From Flavobacterium channae (GTDB lineage Bacteria > Bacteroidota > Bacteroidia > Flavobacteriales > Flavobacteriaceae): a stretch of 64,000 nucleotides of DNA. The notes under the pieces were generated by a model. The model worked only from the letters and a program-made list of their open reading frames with translations. It ran no database searches and was not told the DNA's origin. This document shows, piece by piece, positions 33,336-42,217 of this stretch (position 1 is the first letter of the stretch; every line of letters starts with the position of its first letter). Where the stretch lies: positions 62,001-126,000 of the forward strand of contig NZ_CP089096.1 in NCBI RefSeq assembly GCF_021172165.1. Direction: 5' to 3'. A program made the translations under genes and the position numbers.

Positions 33336-33884
33336 TTAAGAGATGTTTTTATTAGTTTCAAACTTTCCTTTGAAGTAATTCAAATTTTTTAAAATATCAT
33401 CTTTATCACTTTGAAAACTAAACAGATTGTAGACTTTTTTCCCTTTAGAATTTGAAAAAACTATCAATTCGTAGTAAGTAATATATCTATTTGGTTTTAT
33501 TAACGCACCAAAATCATATATATCATCCCATTCAAATTTGATATTTTCGATTTCAAAACCAGACAGGTTAATTTTTATCAACTTACTTTTTTTGAATTTT
33601 AAATAAACAAGATTTGCAATCATTACAATTCCTGAAAAGATTAAAATTGGAATAAAATTATCACTGTCTTTAAATCTAAAACATATCAAAACAATTGCTA
33701 ATCCAATTATTATTAATGTTCCATTATTTGATTTTTTTGTATCAAAAATAATTTCTTCTTTTTCAGTTGTTGAAACACCAAATTCAGTTGAACGCAAAAA
33801 GTAATCTTTATTGAAAAGTTTGTCTTTTATTGAGTTACCTTTTTTTGGTAAATTCTCGATTTGTTTTTCAAAATCAGTATTCAT
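33336..33884 (-). CDS. Two-helix membrane protein of unknown function
   Basis: A 182-residue product. A polar N-terminus (MNTDFEKQIENLPKKGNSIK) is followed by two adjacent helices at about 56-69 and 76-94. A C-terminal soluble part contains FEIENIKFEWDDIYDFG, resembling a PH-like membrane-protein domain. No named family recognised. Its AT-rich composition and position after nadD (12 nt) suggest a lineage-specific addition to the yicC-gmk-nadD transcript. Confidence 0.65.
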   Translation of the reverse strand: MNTDFEKQIENLPKKGNSIKDKLFNKDYFLRSTEFGVSTTEKEEIIFDTKKSNNGTLIIIGLAIVLICFRFKDSDNFIPILIFSGIVMIANLVYLKFKKSKLIKINLSGFEIENIKFEWDDIYDFGALIKPNRYITYYELIVFSNSKGKKVYNLFSFQSDKDDILKNLNYFKGKFETNKNIS

Positions 33885-33896
33885 ATTCTGTTATAA

Positions 33897-34478
33897 TTAC
33901 TTCTTATAAAATAAATTATGTTCCACATATTCCCAAACTTTATTCGGTAACATCGGAACCACATTTTTACCTTTTTTAATGCTTTCGCGAATGAAGGTAG
34001 AAGATAATTCAATTACAGGCGCGCCTACTCGATGGATTTTTGGATGATTTACAAATTGCTCGTCAATTTCACCTGAATTTAGTCGCGGATAGACATAAAT
34101 ATTGTGGTTTTGCAAAATGACTTCGTAGTTTTTCCATTTGTGGAGCGAGTTCAAATTGTCTTCACCCATGATTAACGAAAATTCGTTTTTTGGAAACTTT
34201 TCTTGTAAATGCGCTAAGGTGTTAACCGTATAATTTGGTTGTGGTAATTTAAATTCGATATCTGAAGGCTGAATTTTAGGAAAATTTTCCGTCGCCAAAT
34301 GTACCATGTGCAAACGATGGTAATCGTCTAACAACGAACTCTTTTGTTTGTGTGGATTATGAGGTGTTACAACCATCCATATTTGGTCCAAATCAGAATG
34401 TTCCGCCATATGATTGGCAATAATTAAATGTCCAATATGAATGGGATTAAACGTTCCGAAATATAGTCCGATTTTCAT
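33897..34478 (-). CDS. nadD: Nicotinate-nucleotide adenylyltransferase
   Basis: A 193-residue nucleotidyltransferase that adenylates nicotinate mononucleotide in NAD synthesis. It has the N-terminal GLYFGTFNPIHIGHLIIA (GxFxPxHxGH), VTPHNPHK and the C-terminal STFIRESIKKG (ISSTxIR-type motif). Length is typical. It lies 8 nt after gmk in the usual flavobacterial yicC-gmk-nadD order. Confidence 0.96.
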   Translation of the reverse strand: MKIGLYFGTFNPIHIGHLIIANHMAEHSDLDQIWMVVTPHNPHKQKSSLLDDYHRLHMVHLATENFPKIQPSDIEFKLPQPNYTVNTLAHLQEKFPKNEFSLIMGEDNLNSLHKWKNYEVILQNHNIYVYPRLNSGEIDEQFVNHPKIHRVGAPVIELSSTFIRESIKKGKNVVPMLPNKVWEYVEHNLFYKK

Positions 34479-34485
34479 TTTTTAA

Positions 34486-35061
34486 TTACTCTTTAGTTAT
34501 AAAATCCTTAACCAATTGATACGCTTCTTCTTTTGCAGTATCTAAATCGTAATTTTTTATGATGGTATCAAATTGAGGCGCGGTTGCTAATTCAACGTGT
34601 GCTTTTGCAATTCGCATGTTGATTTTGTCATCACTTTCCGTAGAACGTTGTTTTAATCTGCGTTTAAGTTCGTCAACACTTGGAGGTTTTACAAAAACAG
34701 CTAGAGTTTCTTCAGGAAATTTTCTTTTGATACGCAATCCTCCAGCAACATCGATGTCAAAAATAACATGTTTTCCTTGCTCCCAAATACGCTCAACTTC
34801 AGCTTTTAATGTTCCGTAGAAATTATTCGTATACACTTCTTCCCATTCTACAAAATCTTCTGATTTAATGTGTTTTTTGAATTCATCCCATGAGATGAAA
34901 TAATAATCTTTTCCGTCAACTTCTTCACCACGAGGCGCTCGTGTAGTGCATGAAATCGAAAATTCTAAATTCAAATCGGGTTGGGCTAATAAATGTCGTA
35001 CTATAGTGGTTTTTCCTGAACCTGAAGGCGCAGAGAATACTAATAATTTTCCTTTAGTCAT
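34486..35061 (-). CDS. gmk: Guanylate kinase
   Basis: A 191-residue kinase converting GMP to GDP. The P-loop is FSAPSGSGKTT (8-18), followed by the GMP-binding SCTTRAPRGEEVDGKDYYF and EWEEVYTNNFYGT, and DIDVAGG. Its start overlaps by 8 nt the stop of an unusual lipoprotein gene that separates it from yicC. Confidence 0.97.
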   Translation of the reverse strand: MTKGKLLVFSAPSGSGKTTIVRHLLAQPDLNLEFSISCTTRAPRGEEVDGKDYYFISWDEFKKHIKSEDFVEWEEVYTNNFYGTLKAEVERIWEQGKHVIFDIDVAGGLRIKRKFPEETLAVFVKPPSVDELKRRLKQRSTESDDKINMRIAKAHVELATAPQFDTIIKNYDLDTAKEEAYQLVKDFITKE

Positions 35062-35749
35062 TGTGTTGTTGTTTTGTTTTTAAAGGAAGTTCACCAAAAG
35101 TCATGGTAAATCCTTTTCCTTCTTTTTTAAATTTTATGGGTAATTCACCTTTTTCTTCTAATCCCCAATCTTCTAACATATCAGAATTTACAAAAATAAC
35201 TTCAATATTTAGATTAGAATTCTTTTTTAGACCTAATAACCAATCAATATCTTCTTTTAGCTTTTTCTTAGAGCCTGAATATTTATTCCAATTTTGAAAA
35301 ATATAATAATCTGCTTTTGGTAAATCATCTATTGTAATAGTATTTCCTTTAATATCAGTTATTTTATTTAATAAATCATTTAATTTAAAAGAATTGTTTT
35401 CTTTGCAAGGAGAATAATTTCCAGTAAAATTTTTGAAAGCATTTTGCATTTGAATTCCCGAACATTCTTCAGTGCCTAAATAACAATACTTTTCTCCTGA
35501 ATTACTAAAAAGTAAAATTTCAGTATTTAATCCGCTTACAATGTTGTTGAAAATTTCTTTCTCGTTTCCAATTTCATTCACTTTCATGAAATATGTCGAA
35601 GCGTTTGGTAAAACTTCAGAAAAGTAATTAGCAAGTTCTTTTTTATCTTCTACTTTCGGATTTTTAAATCCAGCTAATTTTTTTACTGCTGTTCCACAAG
35701 AAATAAGTGAAAATAAAGAAAAAGCAATGAAAAATTTCTTTGTGTTCAT
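35054..35749 (-). CDS. Lipoprotein of unknown function between yicC and gmk
   Basis: The start at 35749 (MNTKKFFIAF) gives a clean lipoprotein signal peptide with FSLISC; an in-frame ATG at 35779 lies 10 codons upstream inside yicC and is less likely. The 231-residue product is Lys/Asn-rich. It contains three further Cys (CYLGTEECSG and SPCKENNS) and ends in a MTFGELPLKTKQQ stretch. No family recognised. It overlaps gmk by 8 nt. Its AT-rich composition differs from the yicC and gmk neighbours, suggesting a later insertion into a conserved gene pair. Confidence 0.7.
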   Translation of the reverse strand: MNTKKFFIAFSLFSLISCGTAVKKLAGFKNPKVEDKKELANYFSEVLPNASTYFMKVNEIGNEKEIFNNIVSGLNTEILLFSNSGEKYCYLGTEECSGIQMQNAFKNFTGNYSPCKENNSFKLNDLLNKITDIKGNTITIDDLPKADYYIFQNWNKYSGSKKKLKEDIDWLLGLKKNSNLNIEVIFVNSDMLEDWGLEEKGELPIKFKKEGKGFTMTFGELPLKTKQQHND

Positions 35750-35768
35750 TAACAGATTACAATTTGTT

Positions 35769-36629
35769 TTATAAAACATTCAAAACTTGTTCTTTGATTT
35801 TTTCCAATTCATCTTTCATCATTACTACCAATTTTTGCATTTCGGTATGATTGGATTTAGAACCCATGGTATTGATTTCTCTTCCCATTTCTTGTGTAAT
35901 GAAACCTAACTTTCTTCCATTAGCCTCTGTTCCGTTCAACGTTTCTAAGAAATAGTTCAAGTGATTACCCAAACGCACTTTTTCTTCAGTAATGTCGTAT
36001 TTTTCTAAATAGAAAATCAATTCTTGTTCAAAGCGATTTTCATCAACATTGACTTGTAATTCGTCTAAAGTTGTTCGTAAACGCGTTTTTACTGTTTCAA
36101 CTCGTTCGGCATCGTAAGAAACTGCTTCGTTCATTAATTTTTCAATATTAGCAATTCGTAATTGAAATTCTTTTTCTAATGAAGCGCCTTCGTCTTTTCT
36201 GAAACTTGCAATATTTTCCAACGCTTCATCAATTACGGTTTGGATTTTTTTCCATTCGTTTTCATCGATTTCGTCGCGCTCGGTTTTTAATGCGTCTGGC
36301 ATACGAACTGCCATTTTCATTAATTCCGTTTCATCAGCAGTTGGAATAACAGCTTTCATTTGATTGATATACCCTTTTACAATCGGCACATTGATTTTAG
36401 AAGTCGTTTCTTCACCAGTAACTTCCACATAAAGCGAAAAATCTACTTTTCCACGTTCTAAACGTTGCGAAATTTGATTACGCAAACCCAATTCCATTTC
36501 TCTGAAAACAGAAGGCATACGCGTATTTAAGTCTAAACCTTTACTGTTTAGTGATTTTATTTCTACGGTAATTTTTTTGGTTGGTAATTGCAAAGATGCT
36601 TTACCAAAACCCGTCATGGATTGTATCAT
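35769..36629 (-). CDS. yicC: YicC-family endoribonuclease
   Basis: A 286-residue protein with the N-terminal signature MIQSMTGFGKASLQLPTKK, VEIKSLNSKGLDLNTRMP and a C-terminal DUF1732 part (GRKLGFITQEMGREINTMGS, KSNHTEMQK). YicC proteins have been shown to act as metal-dependent endoribonucleases and to link with RNA decay. Minus-strand TATCTTTG at 36650-36657 is the likely operon promoter. Confidence 0.94.
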   Translation of the reverse strand: MIQSMTGFGKASLQLPTKKITVEIKSLNSKGLDLNTRMPSVFREMELGLRNQISQRLERGKVDFSLYVEVTGEETTSKINVPIVKGYINQMKAVIPTADETELMKMAVRMPDALKTERDEIDENEWKKIQTVIDEALENIASFRKDEGASLEKEFQLRIANIEKLMNEAVSYDAERVETVKTRLRTTLDELQVNVDENRFEQELIFYLEKYDITEEKVRLGNHLNYFLETLNGTEANGRKLGFITQEMGREINTMGSKSNHTEMQKLVVMMKDELEKIKEQVLNVL

Positions 36630-36649
36630 ATATTTTATAAAAATGTCTT

Positions 36650-36657
36650 CAAAGATA
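36650..36657 (-). promoter_or_regulatory. -7 promoter box for yicC operon
   Basis: The minus strand reads TATCTTTG, 21 nt upstream of the yicC start. Confidence 0.6.
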
Positions 36658-36667
36658 AGAAAAAGTG

Positions 36668-36695
36668 TTCAGTCTTTGGTTTTTAGTCTTTAGTA
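36668..36695 (+). repeat. Heptamer array (4 units)
   Basis: TTCAGTC, TTTGGTT, TTTAGTC, TTTAGTA in one phase, between the yicC promoter and the EamA transporter stop. Confidence 0.6.
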
Positions 36696-36706
36696 GTCGT
36701 TTTTGC

Positions 36707-37594
36707 TCAAGAATTGGCTTTCTTTTGTGTAACTAAATAAACACCAATAAATATTAAAACTGCAGAAGCAATTTTAACCAATGTTAATTCATCTTTACCT
36801 AAACTTACAGCGAAAATAGTGGCAAAAAGTGGTTGTAAATAGATGAAAACCGCTACGGTTGTAGGTTTTAATTCGCGCATGGAAACTAAATTCAGTAAAT
36901 AGGTCAAAAAGGTCGAAAATACTACTACGAAACCAATTTTCCAGAAAATATCCGTTGGTAAATTAGCAAAATCTATGGCTTGAAATTCGCTCCAACCAAA
37001 TGGTAATACCATCAAAAAACCAAATGTATAAATCCACTTTACGAAGGTGAAGGCGTTGTATTTATCCATTAATTTTTTCACGATGATAAGGTAAAATCCG
37101 TAGGAAACGGCATTTACAAAAACCAATAAATTTCCTAAAGAAGCATTTGGCGCATTTACCATCGACTTTCCGTACAAAATTAAAGTTGTGGTTCCCGCTA
37201 ATCCTAAAATAATTCCCAAAACCTTTCTGTTTTCCATGCGTTCTTTCATGATAAACGCAGATAAAACTAGAACAATCATTGGGGTTGTTACCATTAATAC
37301 CGCACCCATAATAGGAGAAGTATAACTCAACCCTTTAAAAAAGGTAAGCATATTGAATGCTACGCCAAAAAAAGCGGCAGCAACAATTCTAGGAAAATCT
37401 TCCAACGCAATTTTTTCTTTTGGACCAAAGAATGAGATAAGCCAAAACAAAAGTACAGAACCGCCAACACGCATTACGATAAATCCGAAAGCATCAACAT
37501 ATTTTGGCATTACATCTTTGGCAATCGTAAAGGTTACTCCGTATATGATGGAAACTAAGGTAGCGGCAAATAATGCCCAACTTCTTTTTGACAT
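36707..37594 (-). CDS. EamA/DMT-family transporter
   Basis: A 295-residue inner-membrane protein with about ten helices arranged as two EamA repeats. The first is roughly 5-140 (GVTFTIAKDVMPKYVDAFGF) and the second 150-290 (ending LVKIASAVLIFIGVYLVTQ). DMT transporters export metabolites or amino acids; the substrate is unknown. Its start overlaps the stop of the ArsC-like gene by 1 nt, so they are coupled. Confidence 0.9.
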   Translation of the reverse strand: MSKRSWALFAATLVSIIYGVTFTIAKDVMPKYVDAFGFIVMRVGGSVLLFWLISFFGPKEKIALEDFPRIVAAAFFGVAFNMLTFFKGLSYTSPIMGAVLMVTTPMIVLVLSAFIMKERMENRKVLGIILGLAGTTTLILYGKSMVNAPNASLGNLLVFVNAVSYGFYLIIVKKLMDKYNAFTFVKWIYTFGFLMVLPFGWSEFQAIDFANLPTDIFWKIGFVVVFSTFLTYLLNLVSMRELKPTTVAVFIYLQPLFATIFAVSLGKDELTLVKIASAVLIFIGVYLVTQKKANS

Positions 37595-37944
37595 TAGCTT
37601 AAAACAGTAATTACTTCATGAATGTTTTTTGGACTATTTCCAATGTATATTTTGCCATCAATGATAAAAACGGGACGACTTAAAAAGGTGTAATGTTCTA
37701 AAAGATACTTTTTAAAATCTGGCTCTGTAAGATTTTTATCTTTTAAGCCTAACGATTTATACAATTGTGCTTTTTTGCTAAAAAGGGCTTCATAACTACC
37801 TGCTAATTGGTACATTTCATCTAAATCGCTTTCCGAAATTGGATTTTGGCGAATGTCGATGAAAGTTAATTTATCTGTATTTGGTAGCGATTTAATGATT
37901 TTTCGACAAGTATCGCATGAAGCTAAATAATATATTTTATTCAT
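37594..37944 (-). CDS. ArsC/Spx-family thioredoxin-fold protein
   Basis: A 116-residue thioredoxin-fold protein with the N-terminal CxxC motif in LASCDTCRK, FIDIRQNPI and a C-terminal SRPVFIIDGKIYIG (cis-Pro region). This is the pattern of the YffB/Spx/MgsR branch of the arsenate reductase family rather than a proven arsenate reductase. A redox or regulatory role is as likely as arsenate reduction. Confidence 0.85.
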   Translation of the reverse strand: MNKIYYLASCDTCRKIIKSLPNTDKLTFIDIRQNPISESDLDEMYQLAGSYEALFSKKAQLYKSLGLKDKNLTEPDFKKYLLEHYTFLSRPVFIIDGKIYIGNSPKNIHEVITVLS

Positions 37945-37964
37945 TTTTTTAATATTATGAGTTG

Positions 37965-37972
37965 CAAAAATA
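37965..37972 (-). promoter_or_regulatory. -7 promoter box for the ArsC-like gene
   Basis: The minus strand reads TATTTTTG, 21 nt upstream of the start at 37944. Confidence 0.5.
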
Positions 37973-38021
37973 CTGCGTTTTCAATTCTAAAAATTAGTAA
38001 TTTTATAAAAAAATAATATTT

Positions 38022-38477
38022 ATGGAAACCACTTTTAAAATTTGGGAAACTAGTAGAGGAATTTATTTGAAATTTTTAGAAAATTACACACTCGATCAAT
38101 TGAATAAAATTCCGGAAGGAATGAGTAATAATCTAATTTGGAATATTGGTCATATTGTGGTTTCACAACAAGGATTAGTTTATGGATTATCTGGATTACC
38201 ACAAAATATTTCGGCGGAAATGATTGAAAAATACAAAAACGGATCAAGACCAGATGGTAAAACCACACAAGAGGAAGTGGATGAAATAAAGAAACTATTA
38301 TTAGAAATGATTTTAAAAACCAAATCAGATTTTAAAGCAGGAGTTTTTAAAGATTTTAATCCCTATCAAACTAAAACAGGCTTTCATTTAGGCTCATTAG
38401 AAGAAGCAATCGAGTTTAACAATTACCATGAAGGAATTCATTTAGGAATTATGTTACAAATCAAAAAATTCCTATAA
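38022..38477 (+). CDS. DinB-family (DinB_2) protein
   Basis: A 151-residue four-helix-bundle protein with the putative metal ligands His in WNIGHIVVSQQ and the pair in NYHEGIHLG near the C-terminus. DinB-like proteins include thiol-dependent transferases and damage-inducible proteins; no specific activity can be assigned. It diverges from the ArsC-like gene. Confidence 0.82.
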   Translation: METTFKIWETSRGIYLKFLENYTLDQLNKIPEGMSNNLIWNIGHIVVSQQGLVYGLSGLPQNISAEMIEKYKNGSRPDGKTTQEEVDEIKKLLLEMILKTKSDFKAGVFKDFNPYQTKTGFHLGSLEEAIEFNNYHEGIHLGIMLQIKKFL

Positions 38478-38483
38478 TCTTAT

Positions 38484-38491
38484 TACCTTTG
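38484..38491 (+). promoter_or_regulatory. -7 promoter box for the gene at 38508
   Basis: TACCTTTG, 17 nt before the ATG, so the leader is very short. Confidence 0.6.
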
Positions 38492-38507
38492 TAAAAAATA
38501 AATTAAA

Positions 38508-39650
38508 ATGAAATTTAATACAAAAACGATACATGGTGGTCAACATCATGAAAAAGTAACAGGAGCAGTAATGCCACCTGTTTTTCAGACTTCTACTTAT
38601 GTGCAATCGAGTCCTGGAAAGCCAGTTGGTGATTACGAATATAGTAGAGCAGCAAATCCTACAAGAACAGCACTTGAAGATGCTTTAGCAAGTATCGAAA
38701 ATGGAGCTAAAGGGTTGGCTTTTTCTTCAGGTTTAGCAGCAACAGATTGTTTATTACGACTTTTTAAAGCTGGCGACGAAATCATTGCAATGGATGATTT
38801 ATATGGTGGAACATACCGTTTGTTTACAAGATTATATAAAGATAGCGGAATAAAATTTCATTTTGTCGATATGAATGATTTGGACAAATTTCAGTCATTA
38901 ATCAATGAGAATACAAAATTGGTCTGGGTTGAAACACCAACAAATCCTTTAATGAAATTAGCCGATATTGCTGCAATTGCTCAAATTACTAAAAAACACA
39001 ATTTATTATTTGCTGTTGACAATACATTTGCAACACCATATTTACAAAAACCATTGGATTTAGGAGCTGATATTGTAATGCATTCTGCTACAAAATATTT
39101 AGGAGGTCATTCTGATGTTATAGCAGGAGCTTTAATTATTAAAGATAAAACTTTAGCAGAAGAATTACACTTTAAACAATTTGCTACTGGTGCTACTTTA
39201 GGTCCAATGGATTCTTTCTTGGTTTTAAGAGGAATAAAAACATTGCACTTGAGAGTACAACGTCATTGCGAAAATGGTGAAAAGGTTGCGGAATATTTGA
39301 ACAATCATCCATTAGTAGAACGCGTTTATTACCCTGGATTAGCATCGCATCCATTTCATGAAATTGCAAAGAAACAAATGAATGGTTTTGGAGGAATGGT
39401 AACATTTACTTTTAAATCAGGTAAAAAAGAAGATGCGATTAAATTCTTGGAAAATTTAAAAGTGTTTACGTTAGCAGAATCATTAGGTGGAGTTGAATCG
39501 TTAGCTAATCATCCTGCTTTAATGACACATGCTTCTATTCCAGAAGACAAGCGAAAAGAAGTTGGTATTTCAGATGATTTGGTTCGTTTAAGCGTAGGAA
39601 TCGAAGATATCGAAGATTTATTAGCAGATTTAGAACAAGCTTTTAAATAG
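38508..39650 (+). CDS. Cystathionine gamma-synthase / lyase-type PLP enzyme
   Basis: A 380-residue Cys/Met-metabolism PLP enzyme. It has the opening TKTIHGGQ, YEYSRAANPTR, the substrate-side SSGLAATDC, DNTFATPYLQ and the PLP Lys196 in HSATKYLGGHSD. The C-terminal LAESLGGVESLANHPA and RLSVGIED are typical. Sequence alone does not separate cystathionine gamma-synthase, gamma-lyase and beta-lyase, so no symbol is given. It is a single gene with its own promoter and terminator. Confidence 0.92.
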   Translation: MKFNTKTIHGGQHHEKVTGAVMPPVFQTSTYVQSSPGKPVGDYEYSRAANPTRTALEDALASIENGAKGLAFSSGLAATDCLLRLFKAGDEIIAMDDLYGGTYRLFTRLYKDSGIKFHFVDMNDLDKFQSLINENTKLVWVETPTNPLMKLADIAAIAQITKKHNLLFAVDNTFATPYLQKPLDLGADIVMHSATKYLGGHSDVIAGALIIKDKTLAEELHFKQFATGATLGPMDSFLVLRGIKTLHLRVQRHCENGEKVAEYLNNHPLVERVYYPGLASHPFHEIAKKQMNGFGGMVTFTFKSGKKEDAIKFLENLKVFTLAESLGGVESLANHPALMTHASIPEDKRKEVGISDDLVRLSVGIEDIEDLLADLEQAFK

Positions 39651-39668
39651 TATAAAATAATACAAAAC

Positions 39669-39702
39669 AAAAAATCCCGATTCTATGAATCGGGATTTTT
39701 TT
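39669..39702 (+). terminator. Terminator, probably bidirectional
   Basis: AAAATCCCGATTC pairs with GAATCGGGATTTT across a short loop, then a T-run. It separates the PLP enzyme from the convergent gene at 39719. Confidence 0.85.
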
Positions 39703-39718
39703 ATATAGTTGGTTTTTA

Positions 39719-40495
39719 TTAATCTAAGTAATAAATGTATCCTACATGAAACCATAAGTTCCAATCGTTTGCTTTGTTTTCTGTATATACTTGAGGATCA
39801 GGATTTAAACCATCAACCCAGTCAGAAAAATAATATTGCCATCTTAATTCAGCAAATAAGTCGGATAATTCTGTTAATTTATAACGTGTTCCAACACTTC
39901 CAACAACTGACCAAGTGCTTCCACCTTCATTAGACCATGCACCATAATATTTAATAGGCGTAGATATTGGAGTATCCATTGCGCCAAGTTCAGAATATGT
40001 TCCGTTTTGGAAAAATGAATAATGAGCACCTAATCCAATAAATGGAGCCCAAGCACCATCAGTAGCAGTAAACTCACGGATACTTAATGGGAAAAATTCT
40101 AATTGCATACCAATGTCGGTAACTTTAGCTTCACCTCTCATTGCTCTTAATTGCGCAGCTGTAAAAGAGTTTTTGTCAACCCATTTACCAAAATGTTGCA
40201 ATTGAGTACTATTGTAAGATAACTCAGAGCGAACTTTAAAGTGATCGTTAAAATAAGTTTCTGGCATGTAACAGTTACATTCTGCACGATAAGCAAAGTT
40301 CATGTAATGAACTAAACCAATACCAAAACCAGTGTTTCCAGCATTAGTTTCAAAATCATGTCTTACTCCAAAGTCAGATTGAAAAGCAACGCCTCCTATA
40401 AAAGCCCCAACTTCGTGTGAAAAACCGAATTGAGCATTCATCGAAAGATTTGCTCCTAAAAGCAATATTATTAGGTATTTAATTTTTTTAGTCAT
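39719..40495 (-). CDS. Exported outer-membrane protein (THC0290_0291-type)
   Basis: The start at 40495 (MTKKIKYLIILLLG) gives a clear signal peptide ending MNAQ; the longer frame from 40573 adds 26 residues without function. The 258-residue mature part is rich in Gly, Tyr, Phe and Trp with alternating strands and ends in WFHVGYIYYLD, as in an outer-membrane barrel. It carries a Cys pair (ECNCYMPETYF). Members of this flavobacterial family regularly sit next to gdhA and are sometimes mislabelled glutamate dehydrogenase for that reason. It is divergent from gdhA. Confidence 0.8.
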   Translation of the reverse strand: MTKKIKYLIILLLGANLSMNAQFGFSHEVGAFIGGVAFQSDFGVRHDFETNAGNTGFGIGLVHYMNFAYRAECNCYMPETYFNDHFKVRSELSYNSTQLQHFGKWVDKNSFTAAQLRAMRGEAKVTDIGMQLEFFPLSIREFTATDGAWAPFIGLGAHYSFFQNGTYSELGAMDTPISTPIKYYGAWSNEGGSTWSVVGSVGTRYKLTELSDLFAELRWQYYFSDWVDGLNPDPQVYTENKANDWNLWFHVGYIYYLD

Positions 40496-40519
40496 CGCTA
40501 AAATTTTTCCATTATCGGA

Positions 40520-40527
40520 CAAATATA
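40520..40527 (-). promoter_or_regulatory. -7 promoter box for the exported protein
   Basis: The minus strand reads TATATTTG, 25 nt upstream of the start at 40495; a TTTG lies further upstream on the same strand. Confidence 0.6.
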
Positions 40528-40662
40528 TAAAAACAAACCGCACTTCAAAAAAAAAAGAATGTTTTTCTTGCATAAAAATCTTAACTTTATGTTAAGAATG
40601 AAATATTGATTTACGATGATTATAAAATTTCCTTAAAAATATACCAAGTAATTTTTAAAATG

Positions 40663-40670
40663 TATATTTG
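40663..40670 (+). promoter_or_regulatory. -7 promoter box for gdhA
   Basis: TATATTTG, 84 nt before the gdhA ATG, leaving an AT-rich leader of about 75-80 nt. Confidence 0.6.
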
Positions 40671-40753
40671 TCCACTCAATTTTTGAGAAATTGATAATTT
40701 ATAAGTAAAAAATATATTTAACGAATTAGTTTATCTACAAGTTTTATAGTATA

Positions 40754-42097
40754 ATGGAACAAAAAATCAATGATTTTATGGCTCTTGTTGAAGCCAAAAA
40801 TCCAAACGAACCAGAATTTTTACAAGCGGTAAGAGAATTTGCTGAAACAGTAATGCCTTTTATTGCAAATGAGAAAAAGTATGATGGTAAAAATGTACTT
40901 TTAAGAATGGCAGAACCTGAGCGTTCAATTATTTTTAGAGTGCCATGGGTAGACGACAAAGGTGAAATCCAAGTTAATAGAGGTTTCCGTATTCAGATGA
41001 ATTCAGCAATTGGTCCTTATAAAGGAGGAATTCGTTTCCATCAAACAGTAAATTTATCTGTATTAAAATTCTTGGCTTTTGAGCAAGTTTTCAAAAACAG
41101 TTTAACTACTTTACCAATGGGTGGAGGAAAAGGAGGTTCTGATTTTGACCCACAAGGTAAATCAGATGCTGAAGTAATGCGTTTTTGCCAATCTTTTATG
41201 ACAGAATTGTGTCGTCACATTGGACCTGATTTGGATGTTCCTGCTGGAGATATTGGAGTAGGAGCGAGAGAAATTGGTTACATGTTTGGTCAATATAAAA
41301 GAATTAGAAATGAATTTACTGGAGTTTTAACTGGAAAAGGTTTGGCTTATGGAGGTTCTTTAATTCGTCCTGAAGCAACAGGTTATGGTGTTGTTTATTT
41401 CACACAACAAATGTTAAATACTGTAGGGCAATCAATTTCTGGAAAAACAGTTGCTATTTCTGGATTTGGAAATGTTGCTTGGGGTGTAGCTTTAAAAGTT
41501 AATGAATTAGGAGGGAAATTAGTTACTATTTCTGGACCTGATGGTTATATTTATGATGCTGACGGAATTTCTGGTGAGAAAATTGACTTTATGTTAGAAA
41601 TGAGAGCTAGTGGAAATAATAGAGCAGAAAGTTTTGCTGAAAAATTCCCAAGTGCCGTTTTCCATAAAGGGAAAAGTCCATGGGAAGCAAAAGTTGATAT
41701 AGCCATTCCATGTGCTACTCAAAATGAATTAAACGAGGAAGATGCTAAAAAATTAATTGCAAACGGGGTTACTTGTGTTACTGAAGCAGCAAATATGCCA
41801 TGTACTTTAGATGCAATTAAACAATTCTTAGATGCAAAAGTTTTATTTGCTCCTGGAAAAGCAGCTAATGCTGGTGGTGTTGCTGCATCTGGATTAGAGA
41901 TGACACAAAACTCTATCCGTCTAAATTGGACAAGTGAAGAAGTTGATGCTCGTTTAAAAGACATCATGACAGGTATCCATAATCAATGTAAAAAATATGG
42001 TACTGAAGAAGATGGTTATGTAAATTATGTAAAAGGTGCCAATATTGCTGGTTTCGTAAAAGTTGCCGATGCAATGTTAGCTCAAGGTGTTGTTTAA
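40754..42097 (+). CDS. gdhA: NADP-specific glutamate dehydrogenase
   Basis: A 447-residue hexameric-type enzyme making glutamate from 2-oxoglutarate and ammonia. The catalytic Lys126 lies in PMGGGKGGSDFDPQG, Lys114 in FKNSL is also expected, and PAGDIGVGAREIG and the Rossmann SGFGNVAWG are present. Length and the GRGFR-type start (VNRGFRIQMNSAIGPYKGG) match the ~450-residue NADP form used for ammonia assimilation. Confidence 0.97.
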   Translation: MEQKINDFMALVEAKNPNEPEFLQAVREFAETVMPFIANEKKYDGKNVLLRMAEPERSIIFRVPWVDDKGEIQVNRGFRIQMNSAIGPYKGGIRFHQTVNLSVLKFLAFEQVFKNSLTTLPMGGGKGGSDFDPQGKSDAEVMRFCQSFMTELCRHIGPDLDVPAGDIGVGAREIGYMFGQYKRIRNEFTGVLTGKGLAYGGSLIRPEATGYGVVYFTQQMLNTVGQSISGKTVAISGFGNVAWGVALKVNELGGKLVTISGPDGYIYDADGISGEKIDFMLEMRASGNNRAESFAEKFPSAVFHKGKSPWEAKVDIAIPCATQNELNEEDAKKLIANGVTCVTEAANMPCTLDAIKQFLDAKVLFAPGKAANAGGVAASGLEMTQNSIRLNWTSEEVDARLKDIMTGIHNQCKKYGTEEDGYVNYVKGANIAGFVKVADAMLAQGVV

Positions 42098-42117
42098 AAA
42101 ACAACATTTATAAATTT

Positions 42118-42153
42118 AAAAAAGCTCTTTTGGGAAACTAAAAGAGCTTTTTT
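42118..42153 (+). terminator. Terminator after gdhA
   Basis: AAAAAAGCTCTTTT pairs with AAAAGAGCTTTTTT across an 8-nt loop. Confidence 0.85.
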
Positions 42154-42194
42154 CTTTTAAAAATATATCAAAATTAAAATTAAAACGTTTGTAT

Positions 42195-42202
42195 TATATT
42201 TG
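42195..42202 (+). promoter_or_regulatory. -7 promoter box for porZ
   Basis: TATATTTG, 16 nt upstream of the ATG at 42218; the transcript would have almost no leader. Confidence 0.55.
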
Positions 42203-42217
42203 TATTAAAGACTTGAA

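Noticed and set aside
40496..40573. N-terminal extension of the exported protein beside gdhA
   Set aside because: It contains the likely promoter box (40520-40527) and precedes a proper signal peptide starting at 40495.
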